From contig CAWKOA010000010.1 of assembly GCA_963851025.1 (NCBI GenBank), forward strand, positions 226,023-290,022: DNA of 64,000 bases, written 5' to 3'. The DNA comes from RYN-230 sp963851025. Its GTDB lineage: Bacteria; Actinomycetota; Actinomycetes; Streptosporangiales; Streptosporangiaceae. Below are positions 8,504 through 16,510 of the stretch, piece by piece. Numbering within the stretch: the first letter of the stretch is position 1; each line of letters starts with the position of its first letter. The notes under the pieces were generated by a model that saw only the letters and a program-made list of their open reading frames with translations, ran no database searches and was not told the DNA's origin. A program made the position numbers and the translations under genes.

Positions 8504-9823
8504 TTAGACCGTGTCACGTCCCCGCCGGGTCAGCGCGTCCACGGTGACCGCGGCGACGAGCACGAGCGCCGTCCACATCAACTGCGCCGGTGCCGTCAGG
8601 CCGAGCAACTGCAGCCCGTTGGCGATCACGCCGACGACGAGGCCGCCCAGCAGCGCGTCCAGCATCTTGCCCCGCCCGCCGAACAGGCTGGTGCCGCCGA
8701 TGACCGCCGCCGCCACGGCGTTCAGCACGTTGGCCCCGCCGTTGACGCCGCTGGAGATCGACCCCAGGTAGGAGGAGTAGATGATGCCGGTAATGCCGGC
8801 GGTCAGGCCGCACAGCGCGAACGCCAGCACGCGGATCCGGTTGGTGTTGACACCGGCCCGCCGGGCGGCCTCGGTGTTGCCGCCGATCGCGTAGATATAA
8901 CGGCCGAACCGGGTCCGCCCGAGCAGGGTCGTGTAGATGACCAGCACGGCCAGCACGACCAGCACCACCCAGGGCAGCCCGCGCACGGCCAGGAAGAGCG
9001 TGCCGCGGTTGGTGTTGCCCACCAGCACCACCACGATGCCCGCCACCGCGATCGTGGCGATCTTCAGCAGCGTGATGGACAGGGGCGGGGCGACCAGCCC
9101 GTTGACGCGCCGCCGGTGGTCCCGCAGGTACATCATGGTGCCGGCCAGCACGACCAGCACGATCGTGACGATCCAGCTGCCGGCCGCGCTGAGCGCGCCG
9201 CCCTCGATGTCGTTGAGGACGTTGTTGTTCAGCCGGATGACGCCGCCGTTGCCGATGCTGCCGGTCGCGTCGATCAGGAAGATCAGCAGGCCGGACAGGA
9301 ACAGGTAGCCGGCCAGCGTGACGACGAACGAGGGCAATCGCAGGCGGGTGATGATGACGCCCTGGACGGCCCCGTAGATTCCGGTCGCCGCGAGCGTGGC
9401 CAGGATCGCGACCCACCAGGGCCAGCCTGTGGCCACCATCCACAGGGCGACGACCGCCCCGCAGGCCGCGGTGTACCCGGCCGCCAGGTCGATCTCGCCC
9501 AGCAGCAGCACGAAGACCTCGGCCATGCCGAGGGTGATGATGAACGCGGCCTGGGTCATCAGGTTGACCAGGTTGCCCGCGGACAGGAAGACCGAGCTCT
9601 TGATCTGGAAGAAGATCACGATCACGACGAGGCCGATGATGACCGGCAGCGCGCCGCTCCCGCCGCCGCGGACCTGCTTGGCCCAGATCCGCACGTACTC
9701 ACCGACCGAGTTGGCCATCAGCTCCGCTGAGGCCCCGGTCCGGACCGCGATGTCTTCCGGGCTGTCCGCCCCGCTGTCCGCGGCGATCTCGCCCCGCTCG
9801 GGTGCTGGATTCGTGGATGTCAA
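8504..9823 (-). CDS. Xylose/ribose-type ABC transporter permease
   Basis: A 439-residue membrane protein of the BPD_transp_2 (XylH/RbsC) family. It has a hydrophilic N-terminus of about 50 residues, about ten hydrophobic segments, GEIDLAAGYTAACGAVVAL in the conserved loop, and the hallmark GRYIYAIGGNTEAARRAGV before the last helices. It should form the channel for a pentose-like sugar together with the adjacent ATPase and lipoprotein. The TTG start at 9823 is supported by GGAGGG 7 bases upstream, and it follows the ATPase stop by only 3 bases. It is the last gene of a minus-strand run that begins with the kinase at 15.5 kb. Confidence 0.9.
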   Translation of the reverse strand: MTSTNPAPERGEIAADSGADSPEDIAVRTGASAELMANSVGEYVRIWAKQVRGGGSGALPVIIGLVVIVIFFQIKSSVFLSAGNLVNLMTQAAFIITLGMAEVFVLLLGEIDLAAGYTAACGAVVALWMVATGWPWWVAILATLAATGIYGAVQGVIITRLRLPSFVVTLAGYLFLSGLLIFLIDATGSIGNGGVIRLNNNVLNDIEGGALSAAGSWIVTIVLVVLAGTMMYLRDHRRRVNGLVAPPLSITLLKIATIAVAGIVVVLVGNTNRGTLFLAVRGLPWVVLVVLAVLVIYTTLLGRTRFGRYIYAIGGNTEAARRAGVNTNRIRVLAFALCGLTAGITGIIYSSYLGSISSGVNGGANVLNAVAAAVIGGTSLFGGRGKMLDALLGGLVVGVIANGLQLLGLTAPAQLMWTALVLVAAVTVDALTRRGRDTV

Positions 9824-9826
9824 GGG

Positions 9827-10618
9827 TCAGCCCTCCCGGCCGCTGTCGGGGGTGCGGGCACCGTTGCCCGTGCGGCCGTTGCGTTCCAGGCCGCCCGTGG
9901 TCATCAGCTCGACCACGGACGACGTGTCGTAGTCGGACGCCGGGCCGACCGAGACCAGCCGCCCCAGGTACAGGACAGCGATCCGGTCGGCGACCTGGAA
10001 GACGTCGGTCAGGTTATGCGAGACCACGAGCACGGCGATCCCGCGCCCGGCCAGGCGCCGGATGAGGTCGAGGACCAGTTCGGTCTGGGACACGCCCAGG
10101 GCGGCCGTCGGCTCGTCCATGATCACGAGCCTCGCGTCGAGCATCACGGCCTTGGCCACCGCCACCGACTGGCGCTGCCCGCCGGACAGCGAGCCGACCG
10201 GCTGGCGGATGTTGCGGACCGTGACGACCCGCAGGTCGCTCAGGGTCTGCTTGGCCATCTTCTCCATGGTCACCTCGTCCAGCAGCACATGCCGCCGTTT
10301 CTCGTGACCGAGGAGCATGTTCGCGACGATGTCGAGATTGTCACAGAGGGCGAGGTCCTGGTAAACGGTGGCGATCCCGGCGTCGGTGGCATCCCTCGGG
10401 GAGCGGAAGTGCACCTGCTGGCCCTGCCAGACGATCTGCCCGTGCGAGGGTTCCCAGATTCCGGAGATGGTCTTGATCAGAGTTGACTTGCCGGCCCCGT
10501 TGTCGCCGACCAGGGCAGTGACCTGCCCGGCCGGGATCTCGAGGTCGATCCCGCTGAGCGCCTGCACCGGGCCGAAGTTCTTCCCGATGCCGCGCATTTG
10601 CAGTAGCGGCCCGTCCAT
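9827..10618 (-). CDS. Sugar ABC transporter ATP-binding protein, single domain
   Basis: 263 residues with Walker A GDNGAGKST, Q-loop YQDLALCDNLDI, signature LSGGQRQ, Walker B LVIMDEPT and H-loop VVSHN. It is a single-cassette ATPase (FrcA-like), unlike the double-cassette XylG/RbsA proteins. The ATG at 10618 follows GAAGGA at a good distance. It lies between the binding-protein gene and the permease gene, and a 12-bp hairpin in the upstream gap may lower its expression relative to the binding protein. Its Q-loop stretch is almost identical to that of the ATPase domain in the nearby histidine kinase, which suggests common descent. Confidence 0.92.
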   Translation of the reverse strand: MDGPLLQMRGIGKNFGPVQALSGIDLEIPAGQVTALVGDNGAGKSTLIKTISGIWEPSHGQIVWQGQQVHFRSPRDATDAGIATVYQDLALCDNLDIVANMLLGHEKRRHVLLDEVTMEKMAKQTLSDLRVVTVRNIRQPVGSLSGGQRQSVAVAKAVMLDARLVIMDEPTAALGVSQTELVLDLIRRLAGRGIAVLVVSHNLTDVFQVADRIAVLYLGRLVSVGPASDYDTSSVVELMTTGGLERNGRTGNGARTPDSGREG

Positions 10619-10648
10619 GGCTTGAGTTCCTTCGCTGATACCGGGCGA

Positions 10649-10676
10649 AGCCCGGCCCGCGGTGGCGGGCCGGGCT
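10649..10676 (-). terminator. Intercistronic hairpin between binding protein and ATPase
   Basis: Perfect 12-bp arms (10649-10660 and 10665-10676) around a GGTG-type loop. Hairpins in this position in ABC operons commonly act as partial terminators or mRNA stabilisers, giving excess binding protein. Confidence 0.6.
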
Positions 10677-10733
10677 CCGTCTGCCGAGCTACCTGTCACT
10701 GCTGGTGTCCCGGTCGGCTATCCGACCTCGACG

Positions 10734-11942
10734 TCAACCCGAGATGCCCGCGGCCGAGCACGCGCTCGCGTACTTGCCCGCGCACAGCTGGGAGGCCGGA
10801 ACGAACTTGTCCGCGATGACGGTCGAGTTCATGTTAGACGTGGTCACCCAGGTCGGGCTGAGCAGCGCGGACTTCACGGCCACCTTGGCCGTGGTGTCCT
10901 GGGTGCTGCCGTTGACCAGGCTGGCCGGCGGCGTGATCCCGGCCCGGGTGTACATGGCCAGCGCAGCGGCCGCCTGGGCCTCCAGGTAGATGGGCTTGTA
11001 CACGGTGCCGCACTGGTAGCCGGTCAGGATGTTCTGCAGGCCGGTCAGCGTGGCGTCCTGGCCCGTGGTCGGGAAGGTCTTGGCCTTGATGCCCTTGTTC
11101 GCCAGGTAGTGGATGATCGGCGCGCCGTTCTCGTCGTTCGGGATCAGCGCGGCGTTGATGGTCGGGTGGGCGGTGTACTGCTGCTGGAACTCACTCAGCG
11201 CGGTCGGCGGGTCCCAGGTGCCGGCCGGGTTGCTGACGTCCTTCCAGCCGGAGCTGAAGTGGGGCGCGAGCACCGCGTCATAGCCCTGGGCGAACAGCGT
11301 CGCGTTGTTGTCGGTGGGCGCGCCCTTCATGACAATGACCTGCGGCTTCTTCACGCCCCAGGCGGCGACGCAGCTGACCAGGCCCTGCCCCATCAGCTTG
11401 CCGACCTGCACATTGTTGAAGCTGACGTAGTACTTGCGGCTGCCGCCGAGGACCAGCCGGTCGTAGTCGATGACCGCGACGCCGTGCGCCTTGGCGTACG
11501 ACTCGATGTGCGCGCCGACCCCGGAGTCCAGCGCGTCCACGACCAGCACGCTGGCGCCCTTGGTGATGGCCGTCTGGGCGTCGCTGAACTGGGTCGCGTC
11601 GCTGCCCAGCGCGTTCTGCACCGTGTACTGCGACGACTTGAGCCCGGCCTTCTGGAACGACTCCTTCAGGTACGGGGCGTCGAACTCGACGTAACGGGTG
11701 GACGACACGGTGTCCGGCAGGATCACGGCGACGCTGCCCTTGCCCTTGGCGGCGAGGGGCTTGAGCGTGGCCATGGCCGAGAACGAGTTGTTGATCTGGC
11801 TGAGGGAGAGCTGGGGGATCGCGGCGCTGCTGCTGCCGCTTCCGGAGGAACCGGACGATGAGCTGCTGCCGCAGGCGGCGATGACGAGAGCCGCACTGCC
11901 AGCCACGGCCGTCAGCGCCACTTTCTTGGTAACTGAATACAA
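10734..11942 (-). CDS. Xylose-type ABC transporter substrate-binding lipoprotein
   Basis: 402 residues. The signal peptide KKVALTAVAGSAALVIAAC ends in a lipobox (IAAC) and is followed by a Ser/Gly linker. The mature domain is of the Peripla_BP_4 type, and VIDYDRLVLGG followed by KYYVSFNNVQVGKL closely resembles XylF-type xylose-binding proteins. It should sit on the outer face of the membrane and deliver a pentose-like sugar to the permease. The TTG start at 11942 was chosen because GAGGTGG lies 5-6 bases upstream and the signal peptide begins right after it. Longer readings run through non-coding, AT-rich DNA. Likely controlled by the two-component system encoded upstream. Confidence 0.9.
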   Translation of the reverse strand: MYSVTKKVALTAVAGSAALVIAACGSSSSSGSSGSGSSSAAIPQLSLSQINNSFSAMATLKPLAAKGKGSVAVILPDTVSSTRYVEFDAPYLKESFQKAGLKSSQYTVQNALGSDATQFSDAQTAITKGASVLVVDALDSGVGAHIESYAKAHGVAVIDYDRLVLGGSRKYYVSFNNVQVGKLMGQGLVSCVAAWGVKKPQVIVMKGAPTDNNATLFAQGYDAVLAPHFSSGWKDVSNPAGTWDPPTALSEFQQQYTAHPTINAALIPNDENGAPIIHYLANKGIKAKTFPTTGQDATLTGLQNILTGYQCGTVYKPIYLEAQAAAALAMYTRAGITPPASLVNGSTQDTTAKVAVKSALLSPTWVTTSNMNSTVIADKFVPASQLCAGKYASACSAAGISG

Positions 11943-12100
11943 CGGAACCACCTCGCTGTGGGCGGGTACATGTCGGGGCGCGTGACCCGGCGGCATACCT
12001 TCAGCCGCCGCACGCCCCCATCTATCTGGGGAAACAGTAGGACGACAGGGATAAACAGGGCCGTAAACATCTCTGTAACGTCGTGAAAAAAGTATTAACA

Positions 12101-12138
12101 ACATTCGAGCGCCGATTATGGTTACCGCTCACATTCGA
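12101..12138. promoter_or_regulatory. Direct repeats upstream of the sugar-binding lipoprotein gene
   Basis: Two identical ACATTCGA octamers start at 12101 and 12131, 30 bases (about three helical turns) apart, in the AT-rich gap between the response regulator gene and the binding-protein gene. OmpR-type regulators usually bind direct repeats. A TAATAC-like -10 element lies on the minus strand just downstream. This is a candidate site for the adjacent regulator. Confidence 0.4.
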
Positions 12139-12216
12139 ATTTGTGTCTGGCGTGAGACGAGCCCGAGACCCGGCTGAGACCGGAATGACTTAGGGCGTGC
12201 CTTAGGCGCGGCCGAT

Positions 12217-12924
12217 TCACTCGGCGGCGATGCGGTAGCCGGCCCGCGGCTGGGTGAGGATCACCGGCTCGCTGTCGTCCGTTTCGAGCTTGGCGCGCAG
12301 CCGGCGGACGTAGACCCGCACGTACTCGGTCTCGGTCTCGTAGCCGCGGCCCCAGACCCGGCGCAGCAGGTGCGCGTGGGTCAGCAGCTTCCCGCGGTTG
12401 ATGGCCAGCTCGCGCAGCAGCGCGAACTCCGTCGGGGTGAGATGGACGGCCACCCCGTCCCGGCGGACCTGCTGGCTGGCCAGGTCGATCTCCACCTGGC
12501 CGATGGTGATCACCGGCGGGACGCTCTGCGGGGCCGTCTCGGCGGGGCGGGTGCGGCGGAGCGTCGCGGTGATCCGGGCCAGCAGTTCCTCGATGCTGAA
12601 CGGCTTGGTCAGGTAGTCGTCCGCGCCCATGTTGAGCGCGGTGACCTTGTCCCGTTCGCCGCCGCGGGCGGACACCACGATGATGGCGACCGAGGAGCGT
12701 TCCCGGATCAGCTGGCACAGCTCGAACCCGTCGATCTCGGGCAGCATGAGATCGAGCAGCACGATGTCGGGGTCCTCGGTCTCCAGCAGGTTCAGCGCCC
12801 GCAGCCCGTCGGCGGAGACCACGGTGTCGAACCCCCGCACCGAGAGGTTGGACCGGATCAGGTCCACGATGTTCGGGTCGTCCTCGACCACCAGGGCGCG
12901 GGTGGTGCCGGTCTGCTTGAGCAT
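12217..12924 (-). CDS. OmpR/KdpE-type response regulator
   Basis: 235 residues. The receiver domain has acidic residues VVEDD, phospho-acceptor Asp in IVLLDLMLPEIDG, Thr/Ser-equivalent VVSARG and Lys in YLTKPF. A winged-helix DNA-binding domain follows (LTPTEFALLRELAINRGKLL, then VRVYVRRLRAKLE and PRAGYRIA). It lies one base after the kinase stop, so the two form a two-component pair. The likely targets are the downstream xylose-type transporter genes. Confidence 0.93.
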   Translation of the reverse strand: MLKQTGTTRALVVEDDPNIVDLIRSNLSVRGFDTVVSADGLRALNLLETEDPDIVLLDLMLPEIDGFELCQLIRERSSVAIIVVSARGGERDKVTALNMGADDYLTKPFSIEELLARITATLRRTRPAETAPQSVPPVITIGQVEIDLASQQVRRDGVAVHLTPTEFALLRELAINRGKLLTHAHLLRRVWGRGYETETEYVRVYVRRLRAKLETDDSEPVILTQPRAGYRIAAE

Positions 12925-12925
12925 C

Positions 12926-15493
12926 TCAGCTGGCTCCCCTCGCCGGCGCCGGTGCGGTCCGGCTGGCCGTCCCGGTCTCCGGCCCGCCGCCGGGGGCCGG
13001 GGTGTCCGCGGCCGGGTTCTCGGGGTTCTCCACCGGCAGGGAGATCCGGAAGGTGGTGCCCTGGCCCGGCTGGACGAGCTCCATCTGGCCGCCGTGAGCC
13101 TCGACGATGCCCCGGGCGATGGACAGGCCCAGGCCGGACCCGGAACTGGGCGAGCGGTGGCGGCGCATCGGCTCGAACGGGGCCTGCGCGACGTCGGCCG
13201 GCATCCCGGGCCCGTTGTCGGCCACGCTCACCAGCACCGTACCGGGGCCGTCGAGGCTCGCCGTGACCATGACCCGGGTACCCGGGGGGTTGTGGCCGAC
13301 CGCGTTGGCCAGCAGGTTCACGAAGACCTGTTCCAGGCGGTCGTGGTCGGCCCAGATGGCGGGCAGGTCGGCCGCGCACCGCACGCCGACCAGCAGCGCA
13401 CCGGACGGGGGCAGGCAGGCGATCGCGGCGTCGAGGACCAGGGGCATGTCACACCAGTCCCGCTGCAGCTGCAGGATGCCGGACTCGATCGCGGAGAACC
13501 GCAGCAGGTCGTCCACCAGCCGGCCGAGCCGGGCCGACTCGGCCGCGATCCGGGTCAGGAACCGCTGCTCCGAATCCTGATCCCAGGTCACGTCGGTCTG
13601 GAGCAGGCTGGAGGCGTATCCCCTGATCGCCGTCAGCGGGGTGCGGAGCTCGTGACTCAGCCGGGACAGGAAGCCGCGCTGCAGCTCACGGGACCGGCGC
13701 AGCGCGGCGGTCTCCTGGTTGGCGAACCAGGCCTCCTCGCGCTCCAGCGCCAGCCGCAGCGAGTGGGCCGCGTCCTCCAGCAGGGCCGCGGAGTCCGCGG
13801 GCAGCGGCCCGTCATGCCAGCGGGCCACGAGGGCCGCCTGGCTGTCGGGGGCCGGGAAGGCCACGGCCAGCAGGCGCTCATCGGCGTCGCGGCTGGGCTG
13901 CGCGGCCACGTCCTGGCCGCCCCGGGCCAGGGCTGACCCGGCGGCCCGCCGGGCCGCCGGGCTCGCGGCCGCGGAGTCAGGGCCGTGCGGCCCGGTCCGG
14001 CGGGGATCGGCCGGATCGGGCAGGTCGGCCAGGCTGGCCGCCGCCCGGCAGGCGGGCGGCAGGCCGGGCCGCTGGACCACCAGCGCCACCTCGTCGGCTT
14101 CCAGGCCCCGGCGGAGCAACTGGAGGGCGATGCCCAGCCCGTCGGCGACCGGGGTCGGGCCGGCCAGGGTCTCCAGCATTTCCCGGATGGTCTCCAGCAC
14201 CCGGTTGCGCGAGGTGACCTCGTCCAGCAGCCGGTCCCGCTCGATCGCGCCGGCCGCGTACCCGGCGTACAGGGTGGCCAGGTCGAGGTCGTCGCGCTGC
14301 GGCTTGCCCGCCGTGGCGCGGAACACGGTGATGACGCCGAGGATCCCGCCCGGGCCCAGCACCGGGACCGACCAGGAGCTCGCGACCTTCGCCGACCTGG
14401 CCTCCTCGGCGAAAGCCGTCCAGGCCGCCCCCGCCTGGACGTCTTCCTCGACGATGGGGCATTGCGCGGTGGCGGCCAGCCCGACCGGACCGCCGGCCGG
14501 GCCCAGCGGCAGCTCCGACCAGGCGGACAGCAGCGGAGGCGCCAGGCCCAGCGAGGCCGCGCACACCAGCCTGGACTGCGCCAGCAGGTGGATGCACAGC
14601 CGCTCGCTGCCCAGCGCGGCGCCCAGCGCGGACAGGATCAGCGCCAGGCTCGACGACGGGTCCGCCGACACCAGCCGGTCGGTAAGGCCGTGCAGCCGGG
14701 TCAGCTGCCGCCGCGCGGACGCGTCCACCTCCTGGCCGGACACCAGGGCCACGACGTCGCCGGGATGCACCTCGCTCGGCGCCACCTCGGCGACCAGCTG
14801 GCCGTACCGGAGCACCGCGATCCGGTCCGCCAGGCGGAACATCTGGCTGATGTCGTGGCACGCGAGCAGGACCGTGGTGCCCTGCGCGCGGACCCGCGCG
14901 ATCAGCTCTTCCACCAGGGCCGATTCCTGCACGCCGAGCGAGGCGGTGGGCTCGTCGAGGAGCAGCAGCCGGGGCTGGTGCGCCATGGCCCGGGCCACCG
15001 CCACCAGCTGGCGCTGGCCACCGGACAGGGACCGGACCGAGCGTTCCGGGTCGTTGAGCGGCACACCCAGCTGCTCGAGGATCGCCGCGGCGTCCCGGCG
15101 CATCCGGATGCTGGACAGCAGCTGGCGGCGGCGCTCGCGGCCGAGCATCACGTTGGAGGCGATGTCCAGGTTGTCGCACAGGGCCAGGTCCTGCCAGACC
15201 ACCGAGACGCCCTGGCGCTTGGCGCCCTGCGGGTCGGCCGGGACCGGCCGCCCGTCCAGCGCGATCACGCCCGAGGTCGGGGTGATATCCCCGGCGATGC
15301 ACCGGATCAGCGTGCTCTTGCCCGCGCCGTTCTCGCCGGCCAGCGCGACGAGCTCACCCGCGCGCACCGTGAGATCCACCCCGTCCAGGGCGGTCAGCGG
15401 GCCGAAACGGACCCGGAGCCCGGACACCGCGAGCTGCACGGGCGCCCGTGCCGCCGGGGCCTGCGGCCCCGGGGCTAGGGGTGCTGGATGCAC
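12926..15493 (-). CDS. ABC ATPase-GAF-histidine kinase fusion protein
   Basis: About 855 residues from the GTG at 15493. Residues 20-240 form a full sugar-type ABC ATPase: Walker A GENGAGKST (about 53-61), Q-loop VWQDLALCDNLDI, signature LSGGQRQ (about 155-161), Walker B LLLLDEPT, H-loop LACHD (about 212). A GAF-like domain (about 255-405) and a second degenerate GAF-like region follow, then a KdpD-like kinase core: H-box RLSHELRTPLTAIRG with the phospho-His near 614, N-box NLLANAVGHN, G1 VADNGPGMP, G2 GSGLGLSIA. No membrane segment is visible, so the protein is cytoplasmic unless it docks on a permease. It is followed by its response regulator and a complete sugar transporter. The start is uncertain: an ATG at 15631 would run through the merR promoter, and no strong ribosome site precedes the GTG. 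Confidence 0.88.
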   Translation of the reverse strand: MHPAPLAPGPQAPAARAPVQLAVSGLRVRFGPLTALDGVDLTVRAGELVALAGENGAGKSTLIRCIAGDITPTSGVIALDGRPVPADPQGAKRQGVSVVWQDLALCDNLDIASNVMLGRERRRQLLSSIRMRRDAAAILEQLGVPLNDPERSVRSLSGGQRQLVAVARAMAHQPRLLLLDEPTASLGVQESALVEELIARVRAQGTTVLLACHDISQMFRLADRIAVLRYGQLVAEVAPSEVHPGDVVALVSGQEVDASARRQLTRLHGLTDRLVSADPSSSLALILSALGAALGSERLCIHLLAQSRLVCAASLGLAPPLLSAWSELPLGPAGGPVGLAATAQCPIVEEDVQAGAAWTAFAEEARSAKVASSWSVPVLGPGGILGVITVFRATAGKPQRDDLDLATLYAGYAAGAIERDRLLDEVTSRNRVLETIREMLETLAGPTPVADGLGIALQLLRRGLEADEVALVVQRPGLPPACRAAASLADLPDPADPRRTGPHGPDSAAASPAARRAAGSALARGGQDVAAQPSRDADERLLAVAFPAPDSQAALVARWHDGPLPADSAALLEDAAHSLRLALEREEAWFANQETAALRRSRELQRGFLSRLSHELRTPLTAIRGYASSLLQTDVTWDQDSEQRFLTRIAAESARLGRLVDDLLRFSAIESGILQLQRDWCDMPLVLDAAIACLPPSGALLVGVRCAADLPAIWADHDRLEQVFVNLLANAVGHNPPGTRVMVTASLDGPGTVLVSVADNGPGMPADVAQAPFEPMRRHRSPSSGSGLGLSIARGIVEAHGGQMELVQPGQGTTFRISLPVENPENPAADTPAPGGGPETGTASRTAPAPARGAS

Positions 15494-15590
15494 GGGCTGA
15501 CCAGAGGGCGGCTGGGGACGCTCATGGGGACATTCTCGCCGGCATCGTGGCTGCTCACCACCTATCGGCCGGCCCGGGGCGCTGTACCGC

Positions 15591-15621
15591 TTGACTCCGT
15601 ACCGGAGTACGGCTGTTAGCT
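15591..15621 (+). promoter_or_regulatory. MerR-type promoter with operator in a 19-bp spacer
   Basis: TTGACT (15591-15596) and TTAGCT (15616-15621) are 19 bases apart, the overlong spacer characteristic of MerR-activated promoters. A perfect inverted repeat, CCGTAC and GTACGG with 4 bases between (15597-15612), fills the spacer. The merR ATG follows at 15630, so the gene is probably autoregulated and drives the thioredoxin gene too. Confidence 0.75.
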
Positions 15622-15629
15622 TGCCGGGC

Positions 15630-16010
15630 ATGGAGGGGCTGACGATCGGGAAATTCGCCGAGGCCGAAGGGGTCGGCGTCGAGACCGTGCGGTTCTACCA
15701 GCGGCGCGGCCTGCTGGCCCGGCCCGCGCGGGGCAGATCCGGATTCGCCGAGTACACCGACGACGACCGGTGGCGGCTCGCGTTCATCCGCCGGGCCCGG
15801 CGGCTCGGCTTCACCCTGGCCGAGATCGGCGACCTGCTCGGCCCGGCCGAGGCCCGGTCCACCGGGGAGATCGTCCGGGCTGCCGAGGCGAAGCTCGGCG
15901 TGATCTCCGGCCAGCTCGCCGAGCTCGCCCGGCTGCAGTGCCGGCTCCGCCGCCTGGTCCAGGTCTGCGCGCACGGCAGCAGCGCCGACTGCCTCGCCCT
16001 GCACGTTTGA
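15630..16010 (+). CDS. MerR-family, probably thiol/metal-sensing, regulator
   Basis: 126 residues. The winged helix TIGKFAEAEGVGVETVRFYQRRGLL is typical, followed by YTDDDRWRLAFIRRARRLGFTLAEIG, and the length is normal for metal-responsive MerR proteins. The C-terminus holds CAHGSSADC (two Cys spaced by seven residues), comparable with the Cys loop that binds metal in MerR/ZntR-like sensors. A metal or thiol-reactive ligand is therefore likely, but which one is not clear. Its own promoter has the 19-bp spacer of the family. A thioredoxin gene lies 107 bases downstream on the same strand. The start is also the mirror of a minus-strand ATG (CATG), so it is divergent from the kinase operon. Confidence 0.85.
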   Translation: MEGLTIGKFAEAEGVGVETVRFYQRRGLLARPARGRSGFAEYTDDDRWRLAFIRRARRLGFTLAEIGDLLGPAEARSTGEIVRAAEAKLGVISGQLAELARLQCRLRRLVQVCAHGSSADCLALHV

Positions 16011-16013
16011 CCA

Positions 16014-16051
16014 GGGGCAGCTTGACCACGGGCAGCTTGACGAGGGGCAGC
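16014..16051. repeat. 15-bp tandem repeat after merR
   Basis: Two full copies and a partial third copy of a GGGGCAGCTTGACCA-like unit, directly after the merR stop. The first TTGAC in the unit resembles the gene's own TTTGACC end, which suggests a small tandem expansion at the gene end. Confidence 0.7.
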
Positions 16052-16117
16052 CGGGTGACGGGCACGACCAGCTCCCCGCCAGCGCCTGACCGGCGCGTCA
16101 CGGAGAGGAATGCGACC

Positions 16118-16441
16118 ATGGGCATGGTCAGGACGGTGACCGACGACAGCTTCGAGGCCGACGTGCTGCGCAGCGCCAAGCCGGTGATGGTGGAGTACTG
16201 GGCGCAGTGGTGCGGCCCGTGCCGCCAGCTCGGGCCGGTGCTCGACGCCATCGCCGCCGAGCACGGCGAGGCGCTCGACGTGGTGAAGATCAACGCGGAC
16301 GAGAACCCGCAGGCCGTCGTGCGGTACGGCGTCATGCTGGTGCCCACCGTGGCCGTGTTCGCGGGCGGCGAGGTGGTCAGGCAGCTGACCGGGGCCCGGT
16401 CCAAGTCCGCGCTGCTGCGCGAGGTCGCCGACTTCCTCTAA
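16118..16441 (+). CDS. Thioredoxin
   Basis: 107 residues with the active site WAQWCGPCRQL, the cis-Pro region VMLVPTVAVF, and GARSKSALLREVADFL at the end. All are standard for bacterial thioredoxins. It should reduce protein disulfides in the cytoplasm. GGAGAGG lies about 9 bases before the ATG. It sits downstream of a merR-type gene with no obvious terminator, so induction by thiol or metal stress is plausible. Confidence 0.92.
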   Translation: MGMVRTVTDDSFEADVLRSAKPVMVEYWAQWCGPCRQLGPVLDAIAAEHGEALDVVKINADENPQAVVRYGVMLVPTVAVFAGGEVVRQLTGARSKSALLREVADFL

Positions 16442-16510
16442 GGCGTGTCTCGTGACACGCCTTCGGCGGCCCGGTTCTCCTGCTGCTGGTGAGAACGCCC
16501 GCCGCTGGGC

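Noticed and set aside
15494..15631. Upstream extension of the kinase fusion to an ATG at 15631
   Set aside because: It would run through the merR promoter and operator, and the extra residues look non-coding.
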